This document shows, in pieces, positions 1 through 6,231 of a stretch of DNA of 11,049 nt; within the stretch, counting starts at the first letter, position 1; the number at the start of each line of letters is the position of its first letter. A model generated the notes under the pieces. That model was not told the origin of the DNA. It ran no database searches and saw nothing but the letters and a program-made list of their open reading frames with translations. Both the position numbers and the translations under genes were made by a program. The DNA is taken from positions 15,445 through 26,493 of the forward strand of contig MKSH01000089.1 in assembly GCA_001898095.1 (NCBI GenBank), in the 5' to 3' direction. Source of the stretch: Solirubrobacterales bacterium 70-9 (GTDB lineage Bacteria; Actinomycetota; Thermoleophilia; Solirubrobacterales; 70-9).

Positions 1-117
1 CCGCCGCGAGACGCCCAGGACGGGACCGTCCCCCGCCGCTGGCGCCACGAACCCCGCCGTCTCCGCCCGCACAGGCCCACGGATCGCGCCGTCCCCCACC
101 CACCTCCGAACCGTCCC
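1..117. repeat. Degenerate GC-rich intergenic repeat
   Basis: No coding region is credible here. The stretch reads as about three degenerate units of roughly 22-32 bp, each beginning CCGTC(C/T)CC and tending to end in GGATCGCG or a similar GC-rich tail (units begin near 28, 59 and 91). The same wording recurs in the gene-free region at about 7783-8000, so this looks like a dispersed intergenic repeat family. The alignment was done by eye and the units are poorly conserved. The left boundary lies outside the window. Confidence 0.35.
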
Positions 118-147
118 TTGACATGTGACCGATTGGTCACCTATACT
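118..147 (+). promoter_or_regulatory. Sigma70-type promoter with embedded ArsR operator (leaderless arsR)
   Basis: A consensus -35 TTGACA (118-123) and a near-consensus -10 TATACT (142-147) are separated by 18 bp. The spacer holds a perfect palindrome, GTGACC-GATT-GGTCAC (125-140). Transcription should begin 6-8 nt after the -10, at or next to the ATG at 155, so the mRNA would be leaderless; no Shine-Dalgarno sequence fits there. An ArsR-type dimer bound to the palindrome would block RNA polymerase, which predicts negative autoregulation of the repressor and of the following SRPBCC gene. The operator assignment is inference from its position and symmetry. Confidence 0.85.
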
Positions 148-154
148 CGGTCCC

Positions 155-475
155 ATGATCGACGACGTGTTCAAGGCGCTGGCGGATCCGACCCGCCGCC
201 GACTGCTCGACGAGTTGTTCGAGCAGGACGGGCAGACCTTGAGCGCGCTCGAGCAGCGGTTGCCGATGACCCGCTTCGGGGTGGCCAAGCACCTGAAGGT
301 GCTGGAGGGGGCGGGGCTGGTGACGACGCAGCGGAGGGGGCGGGAGAAGTTGCACTTCCTGAACCCCGTGCCGATCCGCGAAGTCCACGATCGCTGGGTG
401 AGCAAGTACGCGGAGCCCTGGGCCTCGGCCCTCACCGGGCTCAAACGAGACCTCGAGAGGGAGGACCCGAAATGA
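155..475 (+). CDS. ArsR/SmtB-family winged-helix transcriptional repressor
   Basis: This 106-aa protein is a small winged-helix DNA-binding repressor. The N-terminal ADPTRRRLLDEL (10-21) is the classic ArsR opening. The helix-turn-helix covers about residues 27-57, with recognition helix TRFGVAKHLKVLEGAGLV (39-56), and a basic wing RRGREKLHFLNP (60-71) follows. No CxC or clustered His/Cys metal site is visible, so it is probably not a metal sensor; ArsR proteins paired with SRPBCC partners usually lack one. I chose ATG 155 over the in-frame GTG at 125 because the promoter -10 lies at 142-147 and the ADPTRR motif then starts at the usual distance. It overlaps the next gene by 4 bp (ATGA, 472-475), so the two should be translationally coupled. 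Its effector is unknown. Confidence 0.93.
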   Translation: MIDDVFKALADPTRRRLLDELFEQDGQTLSALEQRLPMTRFGVAKHLKVLEGAGLVTTQRRGREKLHFLNPVPIREVHDRWVSKYAEPWASALTGLKRDLEREDPK

Positions 476-975
476 ACGACGAGCAGCTCTACACCGTGGT
501 CGGCGACCGCGGTTCGATGACCGTGTTCGAGATCTACATCAAGACCAGCCCCGAGCGCCTCTGGGCGGCGATCACCGACGGCGAGATGCGCAAGCGATAC
601 AGCTTCGGCGTCGGCACCGAGTCGACCTGGACCGAGGGGTCGGAGTACCGCTCCGCCGTCCCCGGCGTGGTCGACATCGCCAGCGGCGAGAACGTCGAGG
701 TCGATCCGCCGAAGCGCCTCGTGCAGACCTTCACCGCGCTCTGGAGCGAGGACGTGAAGGCCGAGGGCACCTCGCGGGTGACCTGGGAGATCGACCCGGT
801 CGGCGATGACTCCTGCCGCCTGCGGGTCACACACGACCAGCTCGGCGCCGAGGCCAACAGCGAACTCTGGGGCGGCTGGCCGATGATCCTCTCCGGCCTG
901 AAGACCCTGCTGGAGACCGGCGAGGACCTGACCACCCCGGCCTCGCTGATGTACGAGCAGAGCCAAGCGCGCTGA
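472..975 (+). CDS. SRPBCC/AHSA1-like (START-fold) protein
   Basis: The 167-aa product belongs to the SRPBCC superfamily, AHSA1 (activator of Hsp90 ATPase C-terminal) type. The opening strand FEIYIKTSPERLWAAITDG (19-37) is the family hallmark. The strands PPKRLVQTF (79-87) and SRVTWEI (101-107) follow, and the long C-terminal helix GGWPMILSGLKTLLETGE (134-151) would close a hydrophobic pocket. Such proteins bind or modify small hydrophobic ligands; the ligand here cannot be read from sequence. ATG 472 overlaps the ArsR stop and has a GAGGGAGGA Shine-Dalgarno region just upstream. ArsR-SRPBCC pairs are common in actinobacteria and often control resistance or detoxification functions, but nothing in this window tells which. 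It is probably cytoplasmic, as no signal or membrane segment is seen. Confidence 0.92.
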   Translation: MNDEQLYTVVGDRGSMTVFEIYIKTSPERLWAAITDGEMRKRYSFGVGTESTWTEGSEYRSAVPGVVDIASGENVEVDPPKRLVQTFTALWSEDVKAEGTSRVTWEIDPVGDDSCRLRVTHDQLGAEANSELWGGWPMILSGLKTLLETGEDLTTPASLMYEQSQAR

Positions 976-1045
976 ATCGAGCCGCTTCCGGGCGGTACGC
1001 TGCCGGTATGGCGGTGACGATCGCGCCCGTCTCCTGCCCGCCGCG

Positions 1046-1426
1046 TCAGCGCTGGATCGGCTCGCCGTAGACGATCAGGCCGTGAAGGACGATGAGGCAG
1101 AGGGCGAAGATGCCCAGCGACCAGAACGGGTAGCTGCCGCCGATCGAGAGCAGGGACTCGATCGCGCCGATCGTCGCGCCGATGATCCCGACCGTGCGGC
1201 CGTAGACGCCGCCGCTGAACAGCGAGTAGCCGCCGGTCAGCTGGACGAGGCCGATGATCAGCGTCACCCAGCCCCAGAAGCCGAGGCCGAAGACGACGTA
1301 GGCGGTCTGGTGGTCGAAGAAACTGGCGTTGGTGATCGCGGCGATGCCGTAGATCACGTTGAGGACGCCGGCGATCAGCAACAACACCGCGGCGAACATC
1401 GCTCGTGCTTCGCCTCTGACTTCCAC
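1046..1426 (-). CDS. DUF7144-family four-helix membrane protein
   Basis: This 126-aa protein is almost entirely hydrophobic, with four predicted transmembrane segments at about 10-32, 43-65, 76-96 and 100-120. The WGWVTLIIGLVQLTGGYSL segment (51-69), the glycine-rich third helix after VYGRTVGII (74-82), and PFWSLGIFALCLIVLHGLIVYG (100-121) match the pattern I recall for the actinobacterial DUF7144 family. The function is unknown. I chose the GTG at 1426 over ATG 1399 because it has a strong Shine-Dalgarno, AAAGGAGA, on the minus strand at 1440-1433 with about 7 nt spacing, and the extra residues are charged, as expected ahead of the first helix. It is transcribed divergently from the formylglycine-generating enzyme across a 107-bp gap. 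Confidence 0.82.
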   Translation of the reverse strand: MEVRGEARAMFAAVLLLIAGVLNVIYGIAAITNASFFDHQTAYVVFGLGFWGWVTLIIGLVQLTGGYSLFSGGVYGRTVGIIGATIGAIESLLSIGGSYPFWSLGIFALCLIVLHGLIVYGEPIQR

Positions 1427-1533
1427 GTCTGGTCTCCTTTGTCTGAGGGTCGGGGACTGCGGAAACGGCTTCCGATGCCAGATTCGGCGGCGATCAGCCG
1501 TCCCCTGCCGCCATTCGGCACACTGGGAGTCGG

Positions 1534-2451
1534 ATGGACGAGCACGATCACGCCTGCTGTGCGCCCCGCCGGGAGACGAGCGGGGAGGGAGCGGGCGGCG
1601 ATCAAGATGCGGAGGAGGCGATCGTGCGGCCCGCCGCCGCGGACGGCGCCTCCACCGAGGATATGGTCCGCCTCGGCGGCAGCTTCCTGATGGGGACCGA
1701 AGATGTCGACGGCTTCCCCCAGGACCGCGAGGGCCCCGTCCGTGAGGTCGACCTGCCGCCCTTCTGGATCGACAAGCTCGCCGTCACCAACGCCCGCTGG
1801 GCCGAGTTCGCCGAGGCGACCGGCTACTGCACCGAGGCCGAGCAGGCGGGCTGGACCTTCGTCTTCGCCGGCCTCCTCCCGGACGACTTCGAACCGACCC
1901 GCGGGATCGCCAACGCGCCCTGGTGGCGCCAGGTCATGGGCGGCGACTGGCGCCACCCCGAGGGCCCGCACTCCGACCTCGACGGCCGCCTCGACCACCC
2001 CGTCGTCCACGTCTCCTGGAACGACGCGAAAGCGTTCTGCACCTGGGCCGGTGGCCGCCTCCCGCACGAGGCCGAGTGGGAGATGGCCGCCCGCGGCGGG
2101 CTCGTGCAGGCGCGCTTCCCCTGGGGCGACGAACTCGAACCGGGCGGCGCCCACGCGATGAACGTCTGGCAGGGCACCTTCCCCAACCACAACACCGGCG
2201 CGGACGGCTGGCTCGGCACCTGTCCGGTCGACGCGTTCGAGCCGAACGGCCACGGCCTGATGAACACCAGCGGCAACGTGTGGGAATGGTGTGCCGACCG
2301 TTTCGACCGCCAGACGCGGACGATCCGCGGCGGCTCCTACCTCTGTCACGCCTCCTACTGCAACCGCTACCGGGTGGCGGCGCGCAGCTTCAACACGCCG
2401 GACAGCTCGACCGGCAACATGGGCTTCCGCCTCGCCCGCGACGCCCGATAG
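1534..2451 (+). CDS. Formylglycine-generating enzyme (SUMF1-type sulfatase maturase)
   Basis: This 305-aa protein has the FGE-sulfatase fold and probably oxidises the cysteine of CxPxR sites to formylglycine using a copper centre. Visible motifs are the start of the domain RLGGSFLMG (46-54), FWIDKLAVTNARWAEF (77-92), HPVVHVSWNDAKAFCTWAG (155-173), RLPHEAEWEMAARGG (175-189), NTSGNVWEWC (244-253) and RGGSYLCHASYCNRYR (265-280). C271 and C276 match the two catalytic copper-binding cysteines of bona fide FGE, which related EgtB/PvdO-type proteins lack, so this should be a true FGE. Two oddities stand out. The loop between GNVWEWC and RGGSYLC is only 11 residues (254-264), shorter than I recall for typical members. 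The N-terminus carries its own C-A-P-R-R, a CxPxR match. No sulfatase gene is in the window. The GGGAG before ATG 1534 is close (4 nt), so initiation may be weak. Confidence 0.92.
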   Translation: MDEHDHACCAPRRETSGEGAGGDQDAEEAIVRPAAADGASTEDMVRLGGSFLMGTEDVDGFPQDREGPVREVDLPPFWIDKLAVTNARWAEFAEATGYCTEAEQAGWTFVFAGLLPDDFEPTRGIANAPWWRQVMGGDWRHPEGPHSDLDGRLDHPVVHVSWNDAKAFCTWAGGRLPHEAEWEMAARGGLVQARFPWGDELEPGGAHAMNVWQGTFPNHNTGADGWLGTCPVDAFEPNGHGLMNTSGNVWEWCADRFDRQTRTIRGGSYLCHASYCNRYRVAARSFNTPDSSTGNMGFRLARDAR

Positions 2452-2475
2452 GTTCCCTCCAACCGGCCGGGGTAG
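2452..2475 (+). promoter_or_regulatory. Possible SigB/SigF-type promoter for the baeRF gene
   Basis: GTTC (2452-2455), a 14-bp spacer and GGGTAG (2470-2475) approximate the GTTT-N14/16-GGGTA(T/G) pattern of SigB/SigF-type general stress sigma factors. Predicted initiation near 2482 leaves a leader of about 30 nt that includes the Shine-Dalgarno GAGGAGGAG (2498-2506) of the next gene. One -35 mismatch and the high local GC make this tentative. A better match occurs at 6543-6567. Confidence 0.35.
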
Positions 2476-2511
2476 ACGACCCCGACCCACGACCGACGAG
2501 GAGGAGCGCCG

Positions 2512-3594
2512 ATGGCCCACCCGACCTTTGAGGACGCGCGCCGTCTCAGCGACTGGCAGCCGCCGCTGGGAGTCGTCTCCGTCTACCTGGCCTTCGACCC
2601 CGCCGATCGCGGCGGTGCCTGGCGCACGGAGCTGCGCAACGGGCTCGACCAGCTGCTGGAGGCGGCCAAGGACGCCGACCACGAGCGCCGCCTCGCCCTC
2701 CGCGCGGTCGCCAGACGGATCACCGAGCGCTTCGAAGACGGCGACCACCGGCCGCCCCCGCGCGGCGCCGCCGGCTTCGTCGAGGTAGCCGAGAAGGCCG
2801 GCGAAGAACTCTGGTGGGGGACGGGCGCCGCTCCGCAGGCGGGCGCCTGCGTCGAGCTCGGCGAGACCCCCTCACTGGCGCCGCTGGTCGACCTCGCCTG
2901 CCGCGGTGAGCAGCGCGGGATCGCGATCGTCTCGCTCGAGCGCGTCCGCCTGTTGCTCTTCGCCGAAGGTGAACTGAGCGAGCTGGAGGATTGGGAGCTG
3001 GAGATCACCAGCCTCGACTGGCGCGAGCGCAAGGCGCGCACCGACGGCACCGGCCACGCGGGCCCCTCGGGCAAGGACGAATACGGCGACCGCCTCGACC
3101 ACAACCGGCACAAGTTTCTCGGCGAGGCCGGGGCTCTGGTCGGCAAGGCGCTGGCGGAGCGGGGGATCGGTCGGGCGCTGGCCTTCGGCCCGACGGTCGA
3201 CCTGGAGAGCTTCGAGGCAGGGGTGAACGCGCCCGCCCTGAAGCTGTCGCGGGGCGGCGAGACCGACCTGATCTCGACCCCGATCGGCAAGCTTCACGAG
3301 ACCGTCGCCGCGGCGGTCGAGAACGCCGACGCCGAGCGCGAGTCGCGGATCGTCGCGACGACCCTGGAAGAGTCGCGTGGCGGCAGCCGCGGCGCGACCG
3401 GCCTCCAGGACGTCGGCGAGGCGGTGGCGGAAGGCCGGGTCGAGCGCCTCGTCATGGACGCCGGCCTCGGCGGCCCGGCCGAGTCCCTGGTCCGCGGCGC
3501 CCTCGCCGCCAGCGCCAAGATCACCGTCGTCCACGGCGCCGCCGCCGAAGCTCTGGCCCCCGCCGAAGGCGCCGCCGCGATCCTGCGCTACTAA
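2512..3594 (+). CDS. baeRF-type (archaeo-eukaryotic eRF1-like) release factor homologue
   Basis: The 360-aa protein resembles the bacterial eRF1-like (baeRF/Vms1-related) family, thought to act on peptidyl-tRNA or ribosomes. The N-terminal region PPLGVVSVYLAFDP (17-30) precedes a helical stretch with repeated basic residues. The middle RGIAIVSLERVRLLLFAEG (135-153) looks like the eRF1 domain 2 core. It is followed by the basic, His-rich RERKARTDGTGHAGPSGKDE (171-190) and YGDRLDHNRHKF (191-202), where related proteins place the catalytic loop. I see no exact GGQ or GxxQ there. The C-terminal EGRVERLVMDAGL (307-319), then ITVVHG and the ending AAILRY, match the eL30-like domain 3. A strong Shine-Dalgarno GAGGAGGAG supports ATG 2512. 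Its TAA stop (3592-3594) is one copy of the MITE target duplication. Family assignment comes from recall of the domain pattern; the substrate is unknown. Confidence 0.72.
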   Translation: MAHPTFEDARRLSDWQPPLGVVSVYLAFDPADRGGAWRTELRNGLDQLLEAAKDADHERRLALRAVARRITERFEDGDHRPPPRGAAGFVEVAEKAGEELWWGTGAAPQAGACVELGETPSLAPLVDLACRGEQRGIAIVSLERVRLLLFAEGELSELEDWELEITSLDWRERKARTDGTGHAGPSGKDEYGDRLDHNRHKFLGEAGALVGKALAERGIGRALAFGPTVDLESFEAGVNAPALKLSRGGETDLISTPIGKLHETVAAAVENADAERESRIVATTLEESRGGSRGATGLQDVGEAVAEGRVERLVMDAGLGGPAESLVRGALAASAKITVVHGAAAEALAPAEGAAAILRY

Positions 3595-3759
3595 GAGGCT
3601 GTCTCAAAACCCCCGCGCACGCCTGGCGGCACCGGACACACTTCGCGGGGCGGCGTCCTCGGTCGGCCAAATGGCGCTGCCATTCGGCCTCCCTGCGTCC
3701 TACCCCCGCTCGGTCCGGCACTCGCCAGTCGCACACGCGAGTTTTGAGACAGCCTCTAA
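3592..3759. mobile_element. 162-bp palindromic MITE with TAA target duplication
   Basis: The element (3595-3756) is bounded by perfect 17-bp inverted termini, AGAGGCTGTCTCAAAAC (3594-3610) and its complement (3741-3757). Each side is flanked by TAA (3592-3594 and 3757-3759), a clean 3-bp target duplication if the element starts GAGGCTG. The two arms stay similar all the way inward and meet at a short hairpin, AATGGC-GCT-GCCATT, centred on 3677. The whole element is therefore one foldback palindrome with no room for a transposase. Termini of this type with TNA duplications are reminiscent of IS5-group elements; that link is inference. It lies between convergent genes and may also act as a transcription barrier. 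Confidence 0.82.
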
Positions 3760-3789
3760 GGCATTCGCGTGCTCTCGCGTGGGCGTTGC

Positions 3790-4551
3790 CTAAAAGGTCT
3801 GCACGTGTGACGTAAGCGTCCCATCGCGCCAGGCGTGGATGGCGAAGCCGGCCGGGTCGGGGACCATCTCGATCTTCGTCGACTCGAAATCCAGCACCGA
3901 CTGGAGGTAGGTGCTGGGGACGGAGAGGACGGCGCGGCCGGCGAGCTCGGCGGCGATCGGACGGTGGACGTGGCCGGCGATCACGCGCTTCACCTGGGGG
4001 TGGCGGACCAGGGCCTCGGCGAGCGCCGCTCGCGACTCGGGCGCGAGGCCGATCGCGTCGAAGGTCGGGATCGCGGTGCTGAGCGGCGGGTGGTGCATGG
4101 CGATCACGGTCGGCCTGTCGCGCTCCTCCCCGAGCACCGCGTCGAGCCACTCGATCCGCCCTTCGTCGAGCGCCCCGCCTTCGGTGCCGGGGATCGTCGA
4201 GTCGAGGCAGACGAGGCGCAGCGGGCCGAGGTCGACCGCGTGCGAGGCGTGCTCGTCGCCCTCGCCAGGCAGCCCGAAGGCCTGCCGCAATGGTCCCCGC
4301 AGGTCGTGGTTGCCGGGGAGGACGTACGGCTCGAGGTCGAGCGGCGCCAGCAGCTCGCGCACCCGCGCGTACTCGGCCGGAGTGCCGTTCTGGCTGAGGT
4401 CGCCGGAGACGACGAGGGCGTCGCAGCGCTGCGGCATTTCGAGGATCGCCTCGACCGCGCGCAGCAGGCACTCGTCCGGGTCGACCCCGTGCCAGTCCGC
4501 CCCGAGGTGGGTATCGGAGATCTGGAGGAGGAGGAAGGGCGCGTCGCTCAT
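3790..4551 (-). CDS. Class III cyclic-nucleotide phosphodiesterase-like metallophosphoesterase
   Basis: This 253-aa calcineurin-like phosphoesterase has all five metal-binding motifs: SDTHLG (D13, H15), GDLSQNG (D51), GNHD (N81, H82), the MHHPP block (H153, H154) and GHVH (H194, H196). Order, spacing and length fit the CpdA/Rv0805 class III phosphodiesterases, which hydrolyse 3',5'-cyclic nucleotides or other phosphodiesters using a two-metal centre. The true substrate is not decided by sequence. It has no signal peptide, so it is probably cytoplasmic. Its ATG at 4551 overlaps the stop of the ECF42 sigma gene (ATGA), so it is the third gene of the DGPF-sigma operon and is likely translationally coupled. 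The 3' end lies 30 bp from the MITE boundary. Confidence 0.9.
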   Translation of the reverse strand: MSDAPFLLLQISDTHLGADWHGVDPDECLLRAVEAILEMPQRCDALVVSGDLSQNGTPAEYARVRELLAPLDLEPYVLPGNHDLRGPLRQAFGLPGEGDEHASHAVDLGPLRLVCLDSTIPGTEGGALDEGRIEWLDAVLGEERDRPTVIAMHHPPLSTAIPTFDAIGLAPESRAALAEALVRHPQVKRVIAGHVHRPIAAELAGRAVLSVPSTYLQSVLDFESTKIEMVPDPAGFAIHAWRDGTLTSHVQTF

Positions 4552-5729
4552 CGGCTGATCGCACGCAGCTTACGTGCGATCAGCCGTTCCTCCGCCTCGT
4601 CGTCGATCAGCGCCAGCGCTCGTTCGAAGGCGGCACGCGCCTCCGCCTCGCGGCCGAGCCGCGCCAGCAGCTCACCGCGGGCCGAGTGCAGGTAGCGGTA
4701 AGAGTCGAGCCCGTCGATCTTCTCGACCAACGCCAGGCCTGCTGCGGGCCCGTAGGCCTCGCCGATCGCGACCGCCCGGTTCAGCTCGACCACCGGCGAG
4801 TCGGTGAGCCGGGCGAGCTCCGCGTAGAGCGCCGCGATCTGCTCCCGGTCGCGCGGCTCGTCGGCGTGCAGCGCACCGATCGCCGCCTGCACCACGTAGG
4901 GCCCGCGGCCGCGCAGGGCGAGCGCCCGGTCGAGCGCCGCCCGTCCGCTCGCCACCGCCGCGGCGTCGTAGAGCTCCCGGTCCTGGTCGGCGAGCAGGAC
5001 GATCTCCCCGTCCCGGTCGAAGCGCGCCGCCCGCCGCGCCTCGAGCAGCAGCATCAGCGCCAGCAGGCCGTGCGCCTCAGGCTCGTCGGGCATCAGCTCG
5101 GCGAGCGCGCCGCCGAGCCGGATCGCCTCCCCGGCCAGCTCGCCGCGGCCGCCGTAGCCCTCGTTGAAGATCAGGTAGATCGTCGCCGTCACCGCCGCCA
5201 GGCGGTCGGGGAGGAGGTGGTCGGGAGGGACGCGGAAGGGGATTCCGGCGGCCTTGATCTTCGCCTTCGCCCGCACCAGCCGCTGCGCCATCGTCGGCTC
5301 GGCGACGAGGAAGGCGCGGGCGATCTCGCCGGTCTCCAGGCCGCCCAGCGTGCGCAGGGTCAGCGCCACCTGGGCCTCGGTCGAGAGCGCGGGGTGGCAG
5401 CAGGTGAAGAGCAGCTCCAGTCGTTCGTCGGGGATCGTCCCGTCCTCGTCCATCTCGGTCGCCTCCTCGGCTTCCGCCTCCAGCAGGCGCGTCTTCTCCG
5501 CCAGGACGCGGCGCCGACGCAGCGTGTCGATCGCGCGGTTGCGCCCCGTCGTCACCAGCCAGTTGGCCGGGTTCGACGGGACGCCCTCGCGCGGCCAGCG
5601 CTCGGCGGCGGTCGCGAACGCCTCCTGGGCGGCCTCCTCGGCGAGCTCGAAGTCGCCGAGGATGCCGATCAGGGCGGCGAGGACGCGACCCCAGTCCTCG
5701 CGGAACGCCTCTGCGGCGCTCGTTACCAC
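4548..5729 (-). CDS. ECF42-type RNA polymerase sigma factor with DUF6596/TPR extension
   Basis: This 393-aa protein is about twice the length of a minimal ECF sigma factor. Region 2 is at about 5-75 ([20 protein letters not shown], 26-45; [12 protein letters not shown], 63-74). Region 4 is at about 115-165 ([20 protein letters not shown], 127-146). The linker has [10 protein letters not shown] (106-115), typical of this group. A long C-terminal part follows: DUF6596 around 185-285 ([11 protein letters not shown], 184-194; [20 protein letters not shown], 219-238) and TPR-like helices to the end. This is the ECF42 layout. These factors lack an anti-sigma gene and are thought to be controlled through the extension. 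The GTG at 5729 overlaps the DGPF stop by 7 bp, which places the sigma N-terminus correctly. The upstream DGPF gene is the usual ECF42 partner. Confidence 0.93.
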   Translation of the reverse strand: MVTSAAEAFREDWGRVLAALIGILGDFELAEEAAQEAFATAAERWPREGVPSNPANWLVTTGRNRAIDTLRRRRVLAEKTRLLEAEAEEATEMDEDGTIPDERLELLFTCCHPALSTEAQVALTLRTLGGLETGEIARAFLVAEPTMAQRLVRAKAKIKAAGIPFRVPPDHLLPDRLAAVTATIYLIFNEGYGGRGELAGEAIRLGGALAELMPDEPEAHGLLALMLLLEARRAARFDRDGEIVLLADQDRELYDAAAVASGRAALDRALALRGRGPYVVQAAIGALHADEPRDREQIAALYAELARLTDSPVVELNRAVAIGEAYGPAAGLALVEKIDGLDSYRYLHSARGELLARLGREAEARAAFERALALIDDEAEERLIARKLRAISR

Positions 5730-6085
5730 CCTTCTTTGAGGGGCCGCACCTCGATCGCACCGCCAAGCCGCGCGGCCGGCACCCGCGCGGCGAGCTCGAT
5801 CGCCGCGTCGAGGTCCTCGGCCTCGAAGAAGAAGAAGCCGCCGAGCGCCTCCTTCGTCTCCACGAACGGCCCGTCGGTGGTCAGCGTGCGGCCGTCCTCC
5901 ACCCGCACCGTGGTCGCTGCCTCGGGGGGCTGCATCCAGGGACCCGGCTCGACTCCCGGCGTCTGGTTCAGCGCCTGGTAGTCGACCCCGATCTGCTCCT
6001 GCTCGGCCGCCGAAAGGGTGGCCCAGCGCTCCGGGTCGGCCGGGGTCGGCGAATCGCCGTGGTTGATCAGCATGATGTAACGCAT
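5723..6085 (-). CDS. YCII/DGPF-domain protein
   Basis: The 120-aa product begins [11 protein letters not shown] and carries the signature [20 protein letters not shown] (71-90) and the C-terminal GGAIEVRPL (108-116) of the YCII-related DGPF family. These small ferredoxin-like proteins accompany ECF42 sigma factors in many genomes. Their biochemical role is unclear, though a stress-related enzymatic or sensing role has been suggested. ATG 6085 has an excellent Shine-Dalgarno, AAGGAGG, on the minus strand at 6097-6091, with 5 nt spacing. It is therefore preferred over an in-frame start 20 codons upstream that would lie in the promoter. The gene leads the operon and is followed directly by the sigma gene. 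Confidence 0.94.
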   Translation of the reverse strand: MRYIMLINHGDSPTPADPERWATLSAAEQEQIGVDYQALNQTPGVEPGPWMQPPEAATTVRVEDGRTLTTDGPFVETKEALGGFFFFEAEDLDAAIELAARVPAARLGGAIEVRPLKEGW

Positions 6086-6117
6086 CGGTTCCTCCTTTTG
6101 GGGATGGTCCCGGATTG

Positions 6118-6144
6118 GACGAACGGGAACCGCCCGGATCGACA
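6118..6144 (-). promoter_or_regulatory. Putative ECF42-dependent promoter of the DGPF operon
   Basis: On the minus strand, TGTCGA (6144-6139) and CGTC (6121-6118) are separated by exactly 17 bp. This fits the TGTCGA / CG(A/T)C promoter signature I recall for the ECF42 group. Initiation about 7-8 nt downstream, near 6110, gives a leader of about 25 nt that includes the AAGGAGG of the DGPF gene. It predicts that the sigma factor encoded in the operon drives its own operon. The motif match is direct; the assignment rests on recalled family knowledge. Confidence 0.65.
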
Positions 6145-6176
6145 CCGATCCGAGATTTAACGATGCCGCCGCCGAT

Positions 6177-6205
6177 CGCGCCCCGACGGTCGGTGACGGG
6201 GCGCG
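6177..6205. terminator. Hairpin between the proline-rich gene and the DGPF promoter
   Basis: CGCGCCCCG (6177-6185) and CGGGGCGCG (6197-6205) form a perfect 9-bp stem with an 11-nt loop. It lies 27 bp past the stop of the minus-strand proline-rich gene and upstream of the DGPF promoter, where a terminator would insulate the two units. There is no U-tract on either side, which is common in high-GC actinobacteria, so termination is inferred rather than shown. Confidence 0.5.
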
Positions 6206-6231
6206 TCCTGAGTGTGCTTTCGACGAACGTC

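Noticed and set aside
118..471. Frame extending the SRPBCC gene upstream to 118
   Set aside because: It overlaps the promoter and the whole arsR gene, and its residues are a frame-shifted reading of arsR; ATG 472 has its own Shine-Dalgarno and starts the domain correctly.
2469..2483. GGGGT-AGACG-ACCCC hairpin after the FGE gene
   Set aside because: Only 5 bp with no U-tract, and it overlaps the candidate -10 of the next gene; too weak to call a terminator.
3377..3793. Plus-strand frame running through the end of baeRF and the MITE
   Set aside because: Ala/Ser/Pro-rich out-of-frame reading of baeRF continued into the palindrome; no transposase motif.
5525..5550. A second TGTCGA-N16-CGTC, on the plus strand inside the sigma gene
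   Set aside because: It lies antisense within the conserved [10 protein letters not shown] codons with no plus-strand gene downstream; probably chance in GC-rich DNA.
4686..5981. 431-codon plus-strand open frame across the sigma factor and DGPF genes
   Set aside because: Arg/Gln/Val-rich antisense shadow; both minus-strand genes are recognised families with overlapping start and stop codons.
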